The notes under the pieces are model-generated. The model did no database searches. It had not been told where the DNA came from and saw nothing but the letters and a program-made list of their open reading frames with translations. Made by a program: the position numbers and the translations under genes. From positions 2,790,001 through 2,854,000 of the forward strand of contig NC_057385.1 of NCBI RefSeq assembly GCF_016906535.1: a stretch of 64,000 nucleotides of DNA. Direction: 5' to 3'. The first letter of the stretch is position 1; each line of letters begins with the position of its first letter. Below, piece after piece: positions 60,125-64,000 of the stretch. This DNA comes from Rhizoctonia solani (lineage: Eukaryota; Basidiomycota; Agaricomycetes; Cantharellales; Ceratobasidiaceae).

Positions 60125-63100
60125 ATGTCTTCACGACTTCCTCGTTCGCCACATGTGCCCCACTCGAGTGCGAATGCTCACCCTATCACCGCGTCGCACG
60201 CCAAGTCCCATGTCTTGGCCGGCGTTCAGGACGCGTACTGGAGCGACGACGACGATGTATGTAGCAAATGCTATATGCTTTAAACTTGACCCATGTTCTC
60301 ATTTTGTTTCTTAGGAGAATCTTGAGTGTCCACTCTGCCTGGAAGAAATGGACCTGTCAGATTTGCACTTCAAGCCATGCCCATGCGGTTATCAAGTGCG
60401 TCTACAACACACTTACTTGCTGCGGATATCTAACGGGTCATTAGATCTGCAACTTTTGCTGGCACCATATCAAAGAAAATCTCAACGGACGCTGCCCCGC
60501 ATGCCGCCGGGAGTATACCGAACAACCCGCAGAGTTCAAATCGGTAACTGCGGAAGAGTATGTTCAAATATCTGTCTTATCGTTACGCCAGGCTCACATA
60601 CAACACAGACAGAAGCGATTGAACGCCCAGAAGCGCAAGCGGGACAAGGAACGCAAGGAACTTGAGGCGCTTAATCGCCGTCACTTGGCCAATGTGCGAA
60701 TCGTGCAGCGGAACCTAGTCTATGTTACCGGTCTAGGGTCTCGTTTCGCCAAAGAGGAAGTAAGTCACTTCACAATAGTGTAAAGCTATTGCTCAAATTG
60801 CTGCCAGTTGCTACCATCACTCCGGTCATCCGAGTACTTTGGCCAGTATGGAAAGGTCTCCAAGATACTTTTGGTCAAACGTGCGGCAACTCTAAACCGT
60901 CCAGCCGATGTAGGAGTTTACATTACGTATCATCGGCGTGAGGATGCTGCTCGCGCGATCACTGCTGTCGATGGTAGTCCATCACCTGGTGGCGGTGGAG
61001 AGGTTATGCGGGCTAGTTATGGGACCACCAAGTACTGCATTAATTTCCTCCGTGGTGTTCAGTGCACGAATAACTCTTGCTTGGATCTGCACGAATGGGG
61101 CGACGAACGCGATTGTTTCACCAAGGAGGATTTGGCCACATTGTGCGTTTATTTCTGGGACCCGAAGTTGGGAACTGACTCCTGTATACAGGAAGCATGC
61201 CATGAAGGATAGCGAGACACGTCAAGCGCCGCCGCCTGCGCCTCGCAAACGTGCTGAAGACTCCGAAGGTTGGTCATTTATTTCTGTAAATGAAAATCAG
61301 AATATCAATATATGTGCAGCTACGTCCGGCCCACCCATGGGGGCTGCGCTCCCTCGAGGCGCCTCTTGGGGGCAAAATAGAGGGGCTTTGCCACCCGCCC
61401 CAGCGATCCTCCCATCTTCGACCTCTTCTGCATTCCCCGCTATTACCGCGTCACTCGCTTCATCTGCACAGTCTACTCGGCAGCAAAGATCTGCCAAGGC
61501 GCGAGGTGCCGCGACGGAACGTCCTGCGACACCGAACCGAACTCGTCGTGGTGCAGAGAGAAATCGAGAACGAGGGGGGAAATCTACAGAAGTTGGAACC
61601 ACGAGTACACCGGCAGCTACTGGAGGTCTGATTGCTTCACGCCCATCCACTCCTGGGTTGTCCAACCCACCCTCACGACCGTCAACAGCCTCGAAATCTC
61701 CACGTGATGCCTTCAAGTCGCCCACTCTGGCTGCTGCGCAACCAACCCCTCTTGCCAGCGTTCATGTACCAGCAGAAACTACAATCGAAGATACACCCTC
61801 TCCAGATGTCAAGGAGCAAGGAGTTACTATGCCCACACAATCATCACCCAAGCCCTCACCAGCTACCTCCGCGATGCCACCACCACCGCCTGGCCTATCT
61901 CTACCCCCACCACCGCCCGGTCTGACAACAATTCCTCAACATACTCCGACAACACAATCTGTATCTAGTCCACAGACTCCCCCCTCTAGCGCTGGTCCAA
62001 ACCAATCTCAATATCAGATGTCCGGTGCTGCCAAGGCGTTGCTTGATGACGTGAGGGCACGAAGAGAGGCGGCTCCGCCAGCGTCTACCCAACAAAGTCC
62101 TTTCCCAGATTTTGACCGTACTCTCTCCAACCTCACCGGGGTGGTTTCAGTTTCAGTTTCAACATGGGCTCTAGCGGCTACAACCGCGGTGATATTGCCT
62201 CGGGTCCCTACGCGAGCACCGTTCAGGATGATATCCCTGGCCCCTTGCCTGGACATACTGTCCCTGGACTCTTCGATCCGTTCAGGAAGAATGACGCAAA
62301 TTCTCTTCCTCCACCGCCCGGCCTCTCTGCTACTCGACCTGGTGGATATGAGCAAGCATATACCGGGGCATTCAATCCATTTGCTGACGGCCCGGGATCA
62401 TCGAATCGAGCATCGTCTTACGATTCGGAGCGTGATGCCGCTGAGCGCACCAGTTCGAGGTTTGGTTTTGCTCGTCGCCAAGATTCCTCTGGGCCAACGT
62501 CTATCGGGTATGGTACTGCCATCACGTCGTCACCTATGCGTCTTCATGACCAACTGCCGCCTGAGGTGCCAATGTCTCCTCAAGTAGCATCCGCGCAGTG
62601 GCAGTACAGCCATAACCTGCCCGATTATGGTCACCAAGGAATGATGCCGATGAACATGCCGCCCAATCATCTACAGCAGCAGCAGCTTTATGCCCCACCT
62701 GGCCTTGGCCAACAGCACTACCCGAATGGAATGGAGTTGAATGCGGCCGGATTAAAGGAGCTGTTGAATATTGGAGGCAACCTGTCCGGTACGCGCATTG
62801 ATGCACGCCGTTCCCAGACTGGTACTTATATTCCGCCTGTAATACCCTTGTATGGTACTGTGTATCGCTGACTTTCTATGCGATTAATTTCTCTTCTCAG
62901 ACACGTTTGATTCCCGCTTTACCGTCCAACCATTTAGTGATCCTGCTATTATGTCCGTTGCCCCTCGGGAAATGTTCCCATCCGGTCCGAGTTTGCCGCA
63001 AACGACACGTATGTCACAGATTGGTCCAAACACTCCTGGTCAACCGCCAGTAGCTCCAACTGGGTACCAATCCCCCCCGGGCATTCACCCTCAGGCGGTA

Positions 63101-64000
63101 TTCGCCGCCACCCGGCTTTATACCATCTGCCCGTCTACAACCAGCTCGCCAAGGGACTCAAAATGTCAGCCCGATAGCAACTGGTCCTATGGCCAACTCG
63201 CCTATGTTGACCAACGGTGAGTTTTTTCGTTTGTCTGGGACGTGGCTGTCGTATACCGAGCCCTCTCTGCTTCTCGCGCTTAAGGGCACACCGCACATGC
63301 AAACTAAGGCGATCTCTATGATGAGGAAGCGGCTCCTATTTCTTTGATGTGCGGATACCCCTTTTCACTTCTGTCCCCAACCCTTGGTGGCAATACTAAC
63401 ATCAATAATCCTTGTATACAGCATCTATTATTAAATCCGAACCTAATTCGCCAGCTCTTTCTGCTTCAGACTTCCCTGCTCTCCCTCCTCCCTCAACTGA
63501 TACTCAAACCAAGCGTGAAACCAATCAGCCATTCCTTCAATCTCGTGTGACTGCCGCCGATGCCAAGGCAGCTTCCCTCGCAGCCAAGAAGACCTCTACA
63601 ACAGTTACCAAGAAAGTTACCTCGAAACCTGCCCCCAAAATTATCACCAAGACTGCTATCGATGACATTTCTCAAGTTGTTTCTCCATCAAATTCTACAC
63701 CTAATACTGCTGAGGCTCCCACTAAATTTACACCAACGATCACTGTCCCGGTTTCCAAAGACGCGGCCCCCGACCGCTCAGGTAAAAAGCCCAGCTCGCA
63801 GGCAACGTCAAAGGTTTCCACTCCCACATCCGATTCTCGTCCCACACCAACAGTGTCCAAGCCAAGCTCTGTTGAACGTAATCAGAGTAACGCAGGCTCC
63901 ATTCGCGGGAAGTCCAACCCAGCTGTTTCTTCAAACACTACTAAGACTGTCCCGGTTCCTAAACCCTCTATATTGATCCCAAGTTCTGAACCGGTCGAAC
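60125..64000 (+). CDS. NOT4: CCR4-NOT E3 ubiquitin ligase Not4 (CNOT4), 3' truncated by window
   Basis: RING E3 ligase of the CCR4-NOT complex; acts in mRNA decay and co-translational quality control. It starts with a Ser/His-rich leader and YWSDDDD. The C4C4 RING is clear: ECPLCLEEMD, PCPCGYQICNFCWHHI and GRCPACRREYTEQPAEF. A coiled coil (QKRLNAQKRKRDKERKELE) and an RRM follow (NLVYVTGLGSRFA, YFGQYGKVSKILLVK, GVYITYHRREDAARAI), then a CCCH finger, INFLRGVQCTNNSCLDLHEW. The long tail is Pro/Ser-rich with PPPPPGLSLPPPPPGL. The frame changes at G4 62138-62141 and again around C7 63072-63078; between and after them the coding frame is clear, for example EPNSPALSASDFPALPPP near 63440. The gene is still open at the window's end. 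Confidence 0.9.

Overview
The window is nuclear DNA of a filamentous basidiomycete fungus (Agaricomycetes). Genes are split by many 46-76 bp GT-AG introns, often with CTAAC-like branch sites, and are packed on both strands. There are two intron-bearing nuclear tRNA genes. The set is typically fungal: Brf1/TFIIB-like factor, Mtc1, UPF0658, Mit_KHE1, a secreted CBM1 protein and a secreted GH35 beta-galactosidase. A Rhizoctonia/Ceratobasidium-like relative is my guess, not something the sequence proves. I see no plasmid, phage, CRISPR or intact transposon.

Layout. 0.3-12.1 kb: NTAQ1 (-), ASH2/BRE2 (-), TFIIB/BRF1-like (+), MTC1 (-), HAT1 (+), SNF1 kinase (-). 12.1-15.4 kb: gene-poor. 15.4-16.4 kb: a Ras GTPase (+). 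16.4-20.1 kb: gene-poor, with a few low-confidence membrane-protein ORFs. 20.2-31 kb: BTB protein (-), a proline-rich membrane protein (+), PMP24/PXMP4 (+), HAS1 helicase (+), TMEM33/POM33 (+), UPF0658 Golgi protein (+). 31.5-41 kb: GH35 beta-galactosidase (-), BET1 SNARE (+), MCM3 (-), PTH2 (-). 41.8-49.4 kb: MFS transporter (+), SGF11 (-), two tRNA-Arg(ACG) (-), RRP42 (+), CBM1 protein (+). 49.9-64 kb: ULP2-like SUMO protease (-), adrenodoxin reductase (-), Mit_KHE1 (-), a degenerate metallophosphoesterase (+), PDCD5 (+), and NOT4 (+), which runs off the right edge.

This is housekeeping chromosome: chromatin and transcription (ASH2, HAT1, SGF11, BRF1-like, NOT4), replication (MCM3), RNA and ribosome work (HAS1, RRP42, PTH2, tRNAs), protein turnover and modification (NTAQ1, ULP2), secretion and membranes (BET1, TMEM33, UPF0658), and carbon sensing and use (SNF1, beta-galactosidase, CBM1). 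The genes are not organised as one pathway.

The strongest cross-window signal is that many conserved genes (ASH2, MTC1, HAS1, MCM3, PTH2, MFS, ADR, PDCD5, NOT4 and possibly TMEM33) each contain one to three small frame breaks. Most are the loss of one base from a homopolymer, very often GG read as G on the coding strand, while NTAQ1, HAT1, SNF1, Ras, UPF0658, PMP24, BET1, RRP42 and the CBM1 protein splice cleanly to intact reading frames. That pattern looks like uncorrected sequencing indels more than gene death. The best biological oddities are a two-nucleotide microexon in the Ras gene, a metallophosphoesterase that has lost metal-binding motifs, tandem tRNA-Arg genes with identical mature sequence but different introns, and four GC-AG introns.
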